Part shown: positions 45,040-57,244 of the stretch, in pieces
How positions within the stretch are numbered: the first letter of the stretch is position 1
Layout of the letters: every line of letters begins with the position of its first letter
NCBI GenBank assembly: GCA_950097015.1
Contig: CATNEN010000003.1
Span: 7,404,001-7,468,000, forward strand
Direction: 5' to 3'
DNA length: 64,000 nt
From: Macrostomum hystrix
Taxonomy: Eukaryota; Platyhelminthes; Macrostomidae
Notes under the pieces: generated by a model
Told to the model about the DNA's origin: nothing
Databases searched by the model: none
The model's input: only the letters and a program-made list of their open reading frames with translations
Program-made: the position numbers and the translations under genes

Positions 45040-46064
45040 ATGGCTCCTTTGACTGCTGCTGAAAAGCAGAAGCAGTATCGCATACGAAATGCAGCAACAT
45101 TGAAGGAGAAGGAACATGAAAGGAGCAAGCAGAGGCGTCGCCAGCGCTCTGAAGCTCAGAACATTGTGCAGGCTGCTCAAGCCAAGGCCCGCTACTCATC
45201 CTTTGTGGGGCAAAAGAGAGCTGCTGCCGCTGATGTTGGCAACCAGTCAGGTCTGGCATCCTCGTCATATCAGACAAAGCAGTCTGTGTCACGTGCATTG
45301 AACAAGTGAGATTTCATGAGGGTTGAAGTAAATGTTGCCTTTAGAGAATTTGTATCTGTACAGTTCAATTAGATAAATTTAGTTTCATTTTATAGGGTTC
45401 GTGAGGCACTCCCTAAGATGCCAGAGTGACGACAAGAGATTCTCTTGCGCCTCAACCTGGCTTACAATGTGCCTCTCCCCAAGCAAGTCAAGAGATGCTG
45501 TATTTCAGAAGAAACTTTGACTGCTGTCACAAACTTCTTTGTCCAGGATGACATTTCTACATGTTCTCCTGGAAGAAAGGACTTTGTCAGCATCAAAGGT
45601 CAGGCTATCCAAAAGCGGTACCTTCAAATGAGTTTGAGGGAGGCGCATAATCTGTTCGGCCAGGAGTCGGAACACATGATCTCCTTGGCCAAGTTTAGCT
45701 TGCTTTGGCCAGGCCATGTTGTGCCATTCGGAGACACTCCTGTTTACTCGTGCTGCTGCCTACAGCATGAAAATTTTAAGAGGTAAGTTTATGAGATATC
45801 TGAAGATTTATTTTAACTGTTCTGTTGACAGTGATTGACTTAAACTTAATCTACACTGAGCTCTGCACTTTTGCAGTGTGTGCAATGCCCTGGCACAAAA
45901 GATTCCGGCTCTACAGGCCTACTCATCTGACTGGCTGACACAGATGGTCTACTGTGGCCCTCAGCCAACCCCGGACTGCTTTCGGGGCACATGCGACATC
46001 TGCAGTGGCCTGCAGCACCATCGGATCCTCAAGCCGAATGCCGACGATCATGGTCTGGTTGAAG
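45040..46064 (+). pseudogene. Cys/His-rich transposon-associated protein, broken by a stop
   Basis: There are three spliced pieces: 45040-45305 (ATG; MAPLTAAEKQKQYRIRNAAT, a basic Lys/Arg N-terminus), 45396-45782 and 45877-46064. Introns are GT-AG with phases kept. The middle piece carries an in-frame TGA at 45427-45429 where an Arg codon (CGA) is expected. The last pieces contain KFSLLWPGHVVPFGD, C-C-C-L-Q-H-E-N-F and M-V-Y-C-G-P-Q-P-T-P-D-C-F-R-G-T-C-D-I-C. This layout (a basic N-terminus, then C-x-C-x2-H-E-N, then clustered cysteines) is one I know from high-copy uncharacterised proteins of cnidarians and arthropods that look transposon-borne. Its function is unknown. The gene is broken and lacks a C-terminus. 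Confidence 0.6.
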
Positions 46065-46138
46065 GTATTAGCTTCTGCTTCTGGTCGCGAAACGAGACGT
46101 CGCATGTATTTTATACATACAGCACTGTATTTTATCTT

Positions 46139-46240
46139 CTTTGAGTATTCTTTGTTTTTTGCCTTTTGTCAGTTGATTTTTGTAACTTACTATGTTTGGC
46201 CCTCATTTAACCAAGCCAATTTGGCAGGGTTGGACAGGTG
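46139..46240. repeat. Fragment of the CATACATG MITE, copy 3
   Basis: It shares TTGGCCCTCATTTAACC and the following TTTGGC, GGTGTTGC segment with the right half of the copies at 42319 and 50813, with more substitutions. It lies directly after the broken Cys/His-rich gene. Confidence 0.6.
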
Positions 46241-46979
46241 TTGCTTACATATATTTGAAATTATGACAGGCCAAAGTTCAGTTAAAACAATTTAGATAGT
46301 AATACATACTAAGTACTGCAACAAAAGCAAAAAACAGAAAATGAAACCTGCATAGAGAAAAATGGACTAGTCAGACAGATCAGATGTTTAGAATGATTAT
46401 TGCCTACAGATTTTCTGGCTATAGTGGGTCTCTGCCATAATTGAGAAGGTGGCACCGCAACACATTTTTGCCTCTCCCAAAATTGTGTGCATCAACTCAA
46501 AAAGCCTTGTGCATGCAGCATCATTGTTCACCTGTCACTACCTGCCTTGCAACAATAAGACTTTTTTATAACATAGCAACAATTTTTGTGAGACATAATA
46601 TTTTCACTAAGCCCTACCCAAATAACAACTTTAATATTACTATGGTACCAGCATTCAAAGAATACAGGTATACACTAGAGGCAAGACAAGACTCAAGAGT
46701 CACAAGATGAGAGGAGATTAGGCAATCTTGCAGTTTCGCATGTTTACTTATTTTTAATTTTAAATCATTTCAGATGGCAACATAACGAAACACAACATAA
46801 CAAAATGCAATAGGAGACAACAAGAGACAGTCAGACACATGCTAGAAACCTCAGATTCTGCACCAATTACACTAGGCTAGTAGTGAGCCACCCAGAATAG
46901 AAGATTCCCAAAGATCTTCCATGGGAAGCACCAGCGCCAGAGAGACTCTTCTAGGTGTCTCGAATAGCGCCTTTGATGT
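46241..46979. other. Spacer without a recognised gene
   Basis: AT-rich sequence with an ACAAGAGACAG-type purine stretch near 46700-46830. Nothing is recognised. Confidence 0.3.
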
Positions 46980-47757
46980 TCCATGCATGGACCGCAGTCT
47001 GGCCTTGACATGGGCCCAGGAGCAAAGAGAACAGTTTTAGACAGTTGGGCCTGGAGTTGTAACACCTGCCATGGCCAATCTTCAGTGCGAAAGGGCTCCT
47101 TTTTTGAAGGCAGCCATATCGACTTGCCATGCCTTTTTGAATTTGTGATGCTCTGGTCGATGGAGCTGTCACTGGAGGAGATCAAACGGCAGACAAGGAT
47201 TGCCCACTCCTGCACTGCACATGGATTGGGCAAACTTCTGCTGCGACGTCTGTTGTGAATATCTGCAGGCGCACCCAGTGCAGCTTGGCGGCCCGGGATA
47301 TGAGGTGGAGATAGATGAGTCACTGTTTTTCTACCAGAAATATCAGCAAGGCGCCCACTAGAATGGCACCTGGGTCCTCGGAATGGTGGAACGCGGAACT
47401 AATAAGACCGTCATGGTGCCAGTTGCCAACCACCGAGCCAAGACACTGTTTCCCATCATCTAGCAGCATGTTCTCCCCGGTACACACATTCTCAGATGGC
47501 TGGAAGGCCTTTGGCGCCCTACCCAACCATGCGGTGGTCAATCACCGCCAGGCCTTTGTGAACCCACAGGATCCCAATGTCCACACGAATCTTGTCGAGG
47601 GTATGTGGGCCCACGCGAAATGCAACTTGCGTAACATGTATGGCATGCAGCCGCAGCTATTTGAAATGTAACTGCAGGAATTTCTGTGGTGCAAGAACTT
47701 CCCGCATCCCCACTTCCGGCACTTCCTGCACTGTATCACAGAGCAGTACCCAATGTA
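46980..47757 (+). pseudogene. ISXO2-like (Merlin-type) DDE transposase, decayed
   Basis: Conserved blocks appear in order but in different frames and broken by stops: S-V-R-K-G-S-F-F-E-G-S with a W-S-x-E-L helix; Y-E-V-E-I-D-E-S-L-F (first catalytic Asp/Glu region); WVLGMVERGTNKTVMVPV; the HILSDGW region (second Asp); and N-H-R-Q-A-F-V-N-P, H-T-N-L-V-E-G-M-W (third acid region), then an R-N-M-Y-G segment. In-frame stops occur near 47360, 47461 and 47669. The ISXO2-like DDE domain with H-T-N-x-x-E-G-x-W is characteristic of Merlin/IS1016 transposases. This copy cannot encode a full enzyme. It may once have formed one element with the Cys/His-rich gene 1 kb upstream. Confidence 0.78.
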
Positions 47758-47922
47758 GCTTCTGTGAAGCTTCTGCTGTAGCTTCTACGCAAAGGACATT
47801 ATTCTGACATTTCTCAATGTTACCCGTTATCCTTGTTACGCCAGTTATCGTTTTTTTTGCAAATTTGAGTTTAACGAACAAAACCAAGGGCATAGGCCTA
47901 CTTATGCCAAAAATTGAGATTG

Positions 47923-48571
47923 TTAGGGTAATGTATCATCAACCAAACAAGAATGTGTATTTTTTTAACTTCAAACATATGCTACAGATTTTCTATTTAA
48001 GATATGATGATAAATCAAAAGCCAAGTTATAGAAAACAGTTATATCTTTCTAAAAAGTATCTGCTTTTGCTTTTTTGTCAAATAGAAAAAAGGTTATTTG
48101 TGTTTTATATCTAAAACCAAACAATGATTTTTATGTATCTTCAAACCAAACAGAGAATTTGATGTTCGGTTTTACAATTTGAGTGAGTGGTTTAATCTTA
48201 TTTTAAGGAGTGAGCTAGTGAGAATTATGTCATTTGAAAGCATTTTTCATGCTCTATAAATAACTACATTTATGGTCATTAAATTGGCAAGCAACCAAAT
48301 ACAATCTTCGTCTAAAGTACATACTGAGAAAATGTTGTTATAAAGTAAGCTTTTGCAATAAAAATTTCTACTGAAACATCAATATCTTTCTTTTCTCTTA
48401 ATGTTTCATTGCACATCATGCCTCAGCTTGTAGATAATTTCTTCAACTTTTAAATTATTTGTTCTGTGAAACACAATAGCTTGTTTCTGTCTTGCAGCAG
48501 ACCAAGGAAGGAGTCAAAATTCTTGTTCGGTTTTGAAGATACACTGTTCGGTTGATGATACATTACCCTAA
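47923..48571. mobile_element. MITE-like element with 22-bp perfect inverted ends
   Basis: TTAGGGTAATGTATCATCAA plus CC at 47923-47944 is exactly complementary to 48550-48571. Subterminal copies of AACCGAACA and GTATCTTCAAAACC recur inside (about 48135, 48515 and 48536) in both directions. The interior is AT-rich and non-coding. I see no convincing target duplication. Confidence 0.65.
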
Positions 48572-49714
48572 ACAGTGTGCACACACTGTGCACAATAAAT
48601 TTTCTTCTGTACCATTTGCATAGTGTGCACAAAAAATCCTTTGTGTGCCTGGCAATCTTGCATGAAATCTAACACCTTCTTGACTGTGGGGTCTGTGGAT
48701 CGTCAGGTGCAATTTAGATGGCTGGCTACCTTGACATGGTATAGCAAAACAGAACTTAAGTAAATATAACATAGAGAAAAATGAAAAATTCCACTCTTAA
48801 ATTCTCTGAAACTTATTAGACCGAAATTTCTAAATTGAGAATATTAAACAAAAACGTGAATTAAAACTAATACCAGATTGAGAATAGTTAAATGCATCTT
48901 TAAAGTCAGATTGCTGCTAAATTACTCATAATTATATAATTAACAAAAATAAACATATTCCAATTGGACATTTAGCGATAAGACTTGTGCTTTAAAAGCC
49001 CTACTACAGAACTATTACCTGAGACCTGCTTGGACAGATTGGACAAGGCCGTTTAACAACAACAACGTGAGACCTGCATGGTCTTGGACTTCAATAGTAA
49101 TCAATAACAGAGTGCGCGATTTATCCAAGTATTTTCTTAGAACTCTCGTTTTACTTTAGCAAAACAAAATTCTATAGTAATTTACTTCTCAATTATTGTA
49201 ACACAGTTTTAAAATAACACAATTAATTTAAGAATGTTTTATTTTTTACTGAATTTGCGCTTTTAAGCAGTTCGCTTTTGATTTAACAAATTTTTCATTT
49301 CATAGAACATCTTAATTTGTATCGCGGAAAACAGTGTCTTACAGTGCAGTTAATGTGAACATTAAATTGTAAAATGCAAGGAGTAAATTGTTATAGAGAA
49401 GAAAGCTTATGTTTATGCCTGTTATTAAAGATATCATTTCTCTTTGACTCTTATTTGTGTCAAAGAAATTGAGTCTCCAGTTTTATACAATGCTATAGAT
49501 GCTTATTTTCTGTAACTCTTCTTTTTAATTAATAGGCTTATGCTTGAATTTTAGCTGCTTTGCCAACTTTCTACAAACATAGGGCCGAAGAAAGTAACTT
49601 ACAAAGTAGCTCAAGTTTAACAGGTGCTAAAAAACTTACAAAGTTTAAAAAGCCACTAGCATAGCACTGCAAAGACTTACTAAGTATTGCATAGTTTTGT
49701 AATAGAATGCTAGG
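48572..49714. other. AT-rich stretch
   Basis: Nothing with a family signature. Short frames are spurious. A short CAACAACAACG tract lies near 49057. Confidence 0.35.
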
Positions 49715-49725
49715 CCTATCCCAGG

Positions 49726-51196
49726 GTGCCAGGCATTTCGGTGACAGGGCTTTTCGGTACAGTGCATTTCGGTACCAGTCAGTGCTTTTCGGTGACTTAA
49801 TTTTCGGTACAGTGCATTTCGGTACCTGCTTTTTGAACGGTGCCTTAAATAGTCAAGCATTAAAGAGTAAAGACTATACTAGCTCCCCTGTTTGTATTCG
49901 TGTGAATATGTATTTTAACGGTATATTTTAACGAGAATATTTTAATATTTTAATGAGAACGACAAAAAGACATTGCTGAAATACAATGTACTGCAACATT
50001 CCAGTACATATACAGTTACAAGATTTTCCTGTTTAGTAACGACACTCAATGCCAATTAAATTGTCAATTGTCCATGCACAAAGTTGCACAAAGTTGTATG
50101 CGTCAAAGTCAAGTTGATTAGCAATATCTGTGTAAGAAGTTCTAAATAGAAAACGATAAAATGATAGGGATATATGCACCTGTAAAGGTCATTGCTAAAA
50201 TACATCCAGACAAGATCTGGAACTAAGAAGATCCAGGCAACCGCCAGATGTGTATCAGTTATTTTCCGACAAAGTGGCTGCAAGTAGCCAGCAGCTGGTT
50301 GACAGTCAGAAGGCCCTCAGAAAACTGTCCCCAGGCATTATGTATGTTAGCCTGAATTGTGCAGTAAGCAACGCGCTGCCTGCGTTGCAGGGCCCCCCTC
50401 GAGACGAGCTGCGCATTCATTGGTATCGTGCTCGCTTCAGAGGAGAGCAGTTTTAGCAGAACGTAAAACTGTAGAGTGCTGCGCCCAGCTTTGGCATTCA
50501 ATTGTCGGTGGTACCCTTCGACGTCATCGTTGGAACGAATGGCCCGGCCGAATACGCTGACGTCTTCTGCAGTCCAGAAACTGTGCTGACAACCAGGTAC
50601 TGCAAATATAGTCGCAGACAGCGATCAAGCGGGAAAACAAATCTAATTTTGTTCCCTGATCAGCTCCCATTATTTGTTCCTATTGTGCTTTTTTTAGAGA
50701 CACTACTATCATTTGCACCGTTCCATTTTTCTAGTATTGCATCAATCGAAATTATTGTATCATTTTGGCTTAGCAGGTTGTTTACCTGTGCCAAAATATC
50801 TACTACTACCACCATACATGCGCAACCTCCCAAATCTTAGCCGGCCTTGCGACTTAGTTTTTGCTCTCATTTGCGACTTAGTTCGTTTCTTTGCTCTATT
50901 TACGACTTAGTTTGCTCTCATTTGCTCTCTTTTTCTCTCCCCTTTTTCCTATTCTTCACGCCTTCCTTTTTTGTCCCTTGGTCCCCCCTTTGATTTTTTG
51001 GCGCTTGGTCGATTGGTTTTTGCGACTTACCTTGCTTGGCCCTCGTTTCACCCGGCCGGTTTGGCTGGGTCGGCCGGGTGTTGCGCATGTATGACTACCA
51101 CTAAAACTACTACTATAATTCAGTGGTACTGAAAAGCACTGACTGGTACCGAAATGCACTGTACCGAAAAGCCCTGTCACCGAAATGCATGGAATC
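49726..51196. mobile_element. Mutator-like foldback element with 11-bp target duplication
   Basis: CCTATCCCAGG is repeated directly at 49715-49725 and 51197-51207. Just inside lie 61-bp inverted repeats, 49733-49793 and 51128-51188, with one mismatch. Each is made of reiterated (G)CATTTCGGT(G/A)C-like words such as GTGCATTTCGGTACC. A 9-11-bp duplication with long TIRs fits the Mutator (MULE) superfamily. The interior holds only short frames and a nested MITE (50813-51093), so this copy is non-autonomous. Confidence 0.75.
50813..51093. mobile_element. MITE with CATACATGCGCAAC ends, copy 2, nested
   Basis: The ends CATACATGCGCAAC (50813-50826) and its exact complement (51080-51093) enclose a T-rich body with GCGACTTAGTTTTTGCTCTC repeats. 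It is longer than copy 1 (281 vs 244 bp) owing to extra GCGACTTAGTT units. It sits just inside the right arm of the Mutator-like element, so it inserted later. Confidence 0.8.
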
Positions 51197-51207
51197 CCTA
51201 TCCCAGG

Positions 51208-54109
51208 TAGTCTAGGTCAATAAATCATGACATATACATTAAATTACCCCTTCAGTTGTTGTAGAGTTAATTTAATATTTTAACTCTATCCTCACCAGTG
51301 TGTTCTTTCCCCTAGAGTGAATTGTCCACTGTAGCTGTAGCCACCAGACTGAACCAGTATGTCTTTCTTGCTAGATGATTGACAAAAAACGACACTTTCT
51401 TAGTTACCAAAGTGTACCGATAATTTGACCAAAGTGTCTGTTACCGAAATAGACTGCAACCCTCACCAATGCCAAAAAATTGTTGCAGAGCTCTGTATAA
51501 AAAATATTATACTCAACTGCCACTGTGGCTAAAGTTGTCCTATGGCTAACATATAGTCATATAACAATAATAATAATAATAAATGATAATATAAAAAAAT
51601 AAATGTGGCTAACAAAGAAACACCTTATTTATTTCAAGTTATTTAAAGTTGCCTAAAGTTATTTACTTAATGTATTAATATATTTGTCTTTATCACTCTC
51701 TATCAATTTTCAATCTCTTTTTTAAAGTTCTTTGTTAGTCTGTTTTATGCATACCAATGGAGATATATATGGTTACATGGTCCCTCTTTCTTTCACTTTA
51801 ATCATTTTTCGTTTTTAATATCTCTCAAAATTACATAAAGACAAAAACTGCAATATTTCCAAACTTTTTATTCTTAAAGTTAATAGTAAATGAAATCTGA
51901 TTCTTGCATTGCTGTGAAAATTTTTATACCTATTTTTCTTATCTCTTCAGGACTGTATCTTCTTGACTCCAATAAAAACTTTTATTATTCAGTTCATTAA
52001 AACTATAATTTGTAAACAAATTTTAAACAAAATCAATGCCTTTAAACAAAACTAAATTTTTTACAGAGTATACTTCTCAGAAAAATTCCCTAAACATTTG
52101 AAAAGTTTTGACATGTCATTCGACATTTGACATTTGTTAAAACATTTGACATAAAAGGATAAATAAAGAGAAAAATAAAATAATACACTTGTTCCTAAAG
52201 GGAAAATAGACAAAAGAGTGGCACATGGGTAAGAGCCAATGCCAGACAATTAACCAGACTAGACAGGAGATACAGAAAAAGGTTGATCAAGAGTTGATTG
52301 ACTGCAGAGATGCCAAAAAGAGCCTTAGGTTTGAGAAGCCTCAGTCAGATAGAATAGGTTGCCAAAAGGAAAGAAAAATGTATGCACAAAGCTAAGTGCT
52401 AGGCTAACTACAAGTGAAGCCATGTGTACTTAGACTAGTGGCTCAGTTCAATACAGTACAGACTGATCTTAAAGATTTTGTATTTTTGTGCTAAATGTTC
52501 AATGTTAGTTTTATATAATATAACATACTTATTTATTTTTAGTTTATATTTTTCTACAAATAAAATTGAAATAGAATCAAAATAATTAGCAAAAATTTGA
52601 TATTTCATAATCATACTCACAAGTGATTGTCTTACAACTGATAGTAAATTAAACTTGAATTAAATTAAAACTTGAATCAGACAGGCAGTTTGTCTGAGCC
52701 AAAATACAACTGCAACAAAAATCTACTACAATAAACTATTAATAATAAATTTCATGATAACAATCATGCCCAACCTTTAAAAATTCAAAAATTTCATGCA
52801 CAACAAATAATTTATGTCCCTCTGACCTCTAAGAAAAATTCACCTTGCGCCCAATAACCTTTGAAATTGTCTTGGTAGCAATGCAGCTTCATGCAGTTTG
52901 GTGACTACAGTTGCAAGTAGACAATGAGCAGTGTAAGTCCTTTAAATTCTAACCATGGTTGATTCTTGGCTGGTGGCGACTCCAGGTCCACATCCATTAG
53001 TTCTTACAAGCCTTTGCATGTAAGATCAGCCACATCTAAAATGAGACTCTCAATTTCCAAACTTTGAATTTCTTTCTCTAGATTGCTTATTACCAAAGCA
53101 ATGTGCATCTTGTCAGTAGATATGTCAGCAACTTCTGAGAACTTTATGTCAATTAGTAGCAGCAAAAGAACATGATTTGTGAGGGCAGCCATTTATCCTG
53201 GATGACAAAAAAAGAAAGCAACAAGTGAAAAATAAGAGATAAGCCACAGTAAATTTAAATTACAAGTTATATAGGCAGCCTGGCTCATTGTAAAATGGGC
53301 ATTACATTGATAAGAAATAAGAACCAATTGATAAAGTAGATAGCATGCTATCATGGGACTTACTAAACTTCTTGAGGCCCTGTAACAATTAATGTTATTG
53401 TTGCTTCCTTCTGCCTGTCAGCTTAGAAGACTATATAGTCACACAACACTGCACAGCCAGTCTTCTCTGGTTCCTGGGCATCCTTGAGTTTTTTAATACA
53501 GTTAAACACTTTTACTCATAGATAAAAGACAGGCATGTATGTCTAATATACTAAAAATGAAATGCTTGGTTGGTTGCTTGTAATTGATTTTCTCCCGAAC
53601 GGCTCAACCGATTTTCACCATTTCTTCACCAAAAGATGCTAAATATGGGCAGAATTTTACACGTATTTTTATTAAGCTTAACTCCATTGCTAAGGGGATT
53701 AAATATTCGAAAAACATGATTTTGTCAAAGGTCAAACCATCTTGGCCTATTGAGAATTTTAACTCACTGCCACTGAATTAGAATTGCATCGTCAAATTGC
53801 GCAACAACCCCTAGCTGATTGAATTTGAAGCCTGCACTCTGGAGACAAATTGGAAATAAATGTACACAACTGAGTGTACTCTATTTTCTTACTTCATTGT
53901 ACAAAGCCAGAACTTTGAGAATTCATTTTATAAGGCTGAATTCCGCACCCACTAACCAACAGTCGGAATAGCCGATGTGTAGGCACTAGAAATAGGTTAG
54001 GCTAGGCTAGGGTTCGATTCTGCACTGGGTCAAATCATTTAGACTAATTTTCAGCCAGTAGTGATTGAAGATTATTTTGATTTTTTTTTCATTTCGTAAA
54101 TAAAATATC
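51208..54109. other. AT-rich gene desert, one repeat-like block
   Basis: No gene is recognised. At 53580-53640 the text CTCCCGAACGGCTCAACCGA with a preceding GCTTGGTTGGTTGC resembles a dispersed-repeat motif I have seen in other invertebrate genomes, but no boundary can be set. Confidence 0.35.
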
Positions 54110-57100
54110 ATAAATCATAGCAAACCTGAATTTGAATCATGGCAAAAATAGAGCTTGAATCATGGCTAAACCAGCGTCTGAATCATGGCTAAACCAGAGT
54201 TTGAATCATGGCTAAACCAGAGTCTGAATCATGGCTAAACCAGAGTTTGAATCATGGCTAAACCAGAGTTTGAATCATGGCTAAACCAGAGTTTGAATCA
54301 TGGCTAACCCAGACTTTGAATCATGGCTAAACCAGCGTCTGAATCATTGCTAAACCATCGTTTGAATCATGGCTAAACCAGAGTCTGAATCATGGCTAAA
54401 CCAGAGTTTGAATCATGGCTAAACCATCGTTTGAATCATGGCTAAACCATCGTTTGAATCATGGCAAAACCAGAGTTTGAATCATGGCCAACCAGAGTTT
54501 GAATCATGGCAAAACCAGAGTTTGAATCATGGCCAACCAGAGTTTGAATCATGGCTAAACCAGATCTTGAATCATGGCTAAACAAGCGTTTGAATCATGG
54601 CTAAACCATCGTTTGAATCATGGCTAAACCATCGTTTGAATCATGGCTAAACCATCGTTTGAATCATGGCTAAACCATCGTTTGAATCATGGCTAAACCA
54701 TCGTTTGAATCATGGCTAAACCATCGTTTGAATCATGGCTAAACCAGAGTTTGAATCATGGCAAAACCAGAGTTTGAATCATGGCAAAACCAGAGTTTGA
54801 ATCATGGCCAACCAGAGTTTGAATCATGGCTAAACCAGATCTTGAATCATGGCTAAACCAGCGTTTGAATCATGGCTAAACCATCGTTTGAATCATGGCT
54901 AAACCAGCGTTTGAATCATGGCTAAACCATCGTTTGAATCATGGCTAAACCAGAGTTTGAATCATGGCAAAACCAGAGTTTGAATCATGGCTAAACCAGA
55001 GTTTGAATCATGGCTAAACCATCGTTTGAATCATGGCTAAACCAGAGTTTGAATCATGGCTAAACCAGAGTCTGAATCATGGCTAAACCAGATCTTGAAT
55101 CATGGCTAAACAATTGTTTGAATCATGGCTAAACCATCGTTTGAATCATGGCTAAACCATCGTTTGAATCATGGCTAAACCATCGTTTGAATCATGGCTA
55201 AACCAGAGTTTGAATCATGGCTAAACCAGAGTTTGAATCATGGCAAAACCAGAGTTTGAATCATGGCTAAACCATCGTTTGAATCATGGCTAAACCAGAT
55301 CTTGAATCATGGCTAAACAATTGTTTGAATCATGGCTAAACCATCGTTTGAATCATGGCTAAACCATCGTTTGAATCATGGCTAAACCATCGTTTGAATC
55401 ATGGCTAAACCAGAGTTTGAATCATGGCTAAACCAGAGTTTGAATCATGGCAAAACCAGAGTTTGAATCATGGCTAAACCAGCGTTTGAATCATGGCTAA
55501 ACCAGATCTTGAATCATGGCTAAACCAGATCTTGAATCATGGCTAAACAATTGTTTGAATCATGGCTAAACCAGCGTTTGAATCATGGCTAAACCAGAGT
55601 TTGAATCATGGCAAAACCAGAGTTTGAATCATGGCCAACCAGAGTTTGAATCATGACTAAACCAGATCTTGAATCATGGCTAAACCAGCGTTTGAATCAT
55701 GGCTAAACCATCGTTTGAATCATGGCTAAACCATCGTTTGAATCATGGCTAAACCAGAGTTTGAATCATGGCTAAACCATCGTTTAAATAATGGCTAAAC
55801 CATCGTTTGAATCATGGCTAAACCAGAGTTTGAATCATGGCAAAACCAGAGTCTGAATCATGGCTAAACCAGATCTTGAATCATGGCTAAACAATTGTTT
55901 GAATCATGGCTAAACCATCGTTTGAATCATGGCTAAACCATCGTTTGAATCATGGCTAAACCATTGTTTGAATCATGGCTAAACCATCGTTTGAATCATG
56001 GCTAAACCAGAGTTTGAATCATGGCTAAACCATCGTTTGAATCATGGCTAAACCAGAGTTTGAATCGTGGCTTAACCAGAGTTTGAAACATGGCTAAACC
56101 AGAGTCTGAACCATGGCTAAACCAGAGTTTGAATCATGGCTAAACCAGAGTTTGAATCATGGTTAAACCAGAGTCTGAATCATGGCTAAACCAGAGTTTG
56201 AATCATGGCCAACCAGAGTTTGAATCATGGCCAACCAGAGTTTGAATCATGGCTAAACCAGATTTTGAATCATGGCTAAACCAGATCTTGAATCATGGCT
56301 AAACCAGAGTTTGAATCATGTCAAAACCAGAGTTTGAATCATGGCCAACCAGAGTTTGAATCATGGCTAAACCAGCGTTTGAATCATGGCTAAACCATCG
56401 TTTGAATCATGGCTAAACCAGAGTTTGAATCATGGCAAAACCAGAGTTTGAATCATGGCTAAACCAGAGTTTGAATCATGGCTAAACCATCGTTTGAATC
56501 ATGGCTAAACCAGAGTCTGAATCATGGCTAAACCAGATCTTGAATCATGGCTAAACAATTGTTTGAATCATGGCTAAACCATCGTTTGAATCATGGCTAA
56601 ACCATCGTTTGAATCATGGCTAAACCATCGTTTGAATCATGGCTAAACCAGAGTTTGAATCATGGCTAAACCAGAGTTTGAATCATGGCAAAACCAGAGT
56701 TTGAATCATGGCTAAACCAGAGTTTGAATCATGGCTAAACCAGATCTTGAATCATGGCTAAACAATTGTTTGAATCATGGCTAAACCATCGTTTGAATCA
56801 TGGCTAAACCATCGTTTGAATCATGGCTAAACCATCGTTTGAATCATGGCTAAACCAGAGTTTGAATCATGGCTAAACCAGAGTTTGAATCATGTCAAAA
56901 CCAGAGTTTGAATCATGGCCAACCAGAGTTTGAATCATGGCTAAACCAGCGTTTGAATCATGGCTAAACCAGAGTTTGAATCATGGCTTAACCAGAGTTT
57001 GAAACATGGCTAAACCAGAGTCTGAACCATGGCTAAACCAGAGTTTGAATCATGGCTAAACCAGAGTTTGAATCATGGTTAAACCAGAGTCTGAATCATG

Positions 57101-57230
57101 GCTAAACCAGAGTTTGAATCATGGCCAACCAGAGTTTGAATCATGGCGAAACCAGAGTTTGAATCATGGCTAAACCAGCGTTTGAATCATGGCTAAACCA
57201 GAGTTTGAATCTTCGCTAACCCAGCGTTTG
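54110..57230. repeat. 23-bp satellite array, 3.1 kb, with higher-order repeats
   Basis: About 135 copies of TTTGAATCATGGCTAAACCA plus GAG or TCG, with recurring variants CAGATCTTGAATC, CAATTG, GGCAAAACC and GGCCAACC. The variants are not random: a nine-unit, 207-bp block starting CAGATCTTGAATC is repeated in tandem at 55089/55296 and again at 56534/56741. Confidence 0.95.
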
Positions 57231-57244
57231 AAAAATCAACGTCA

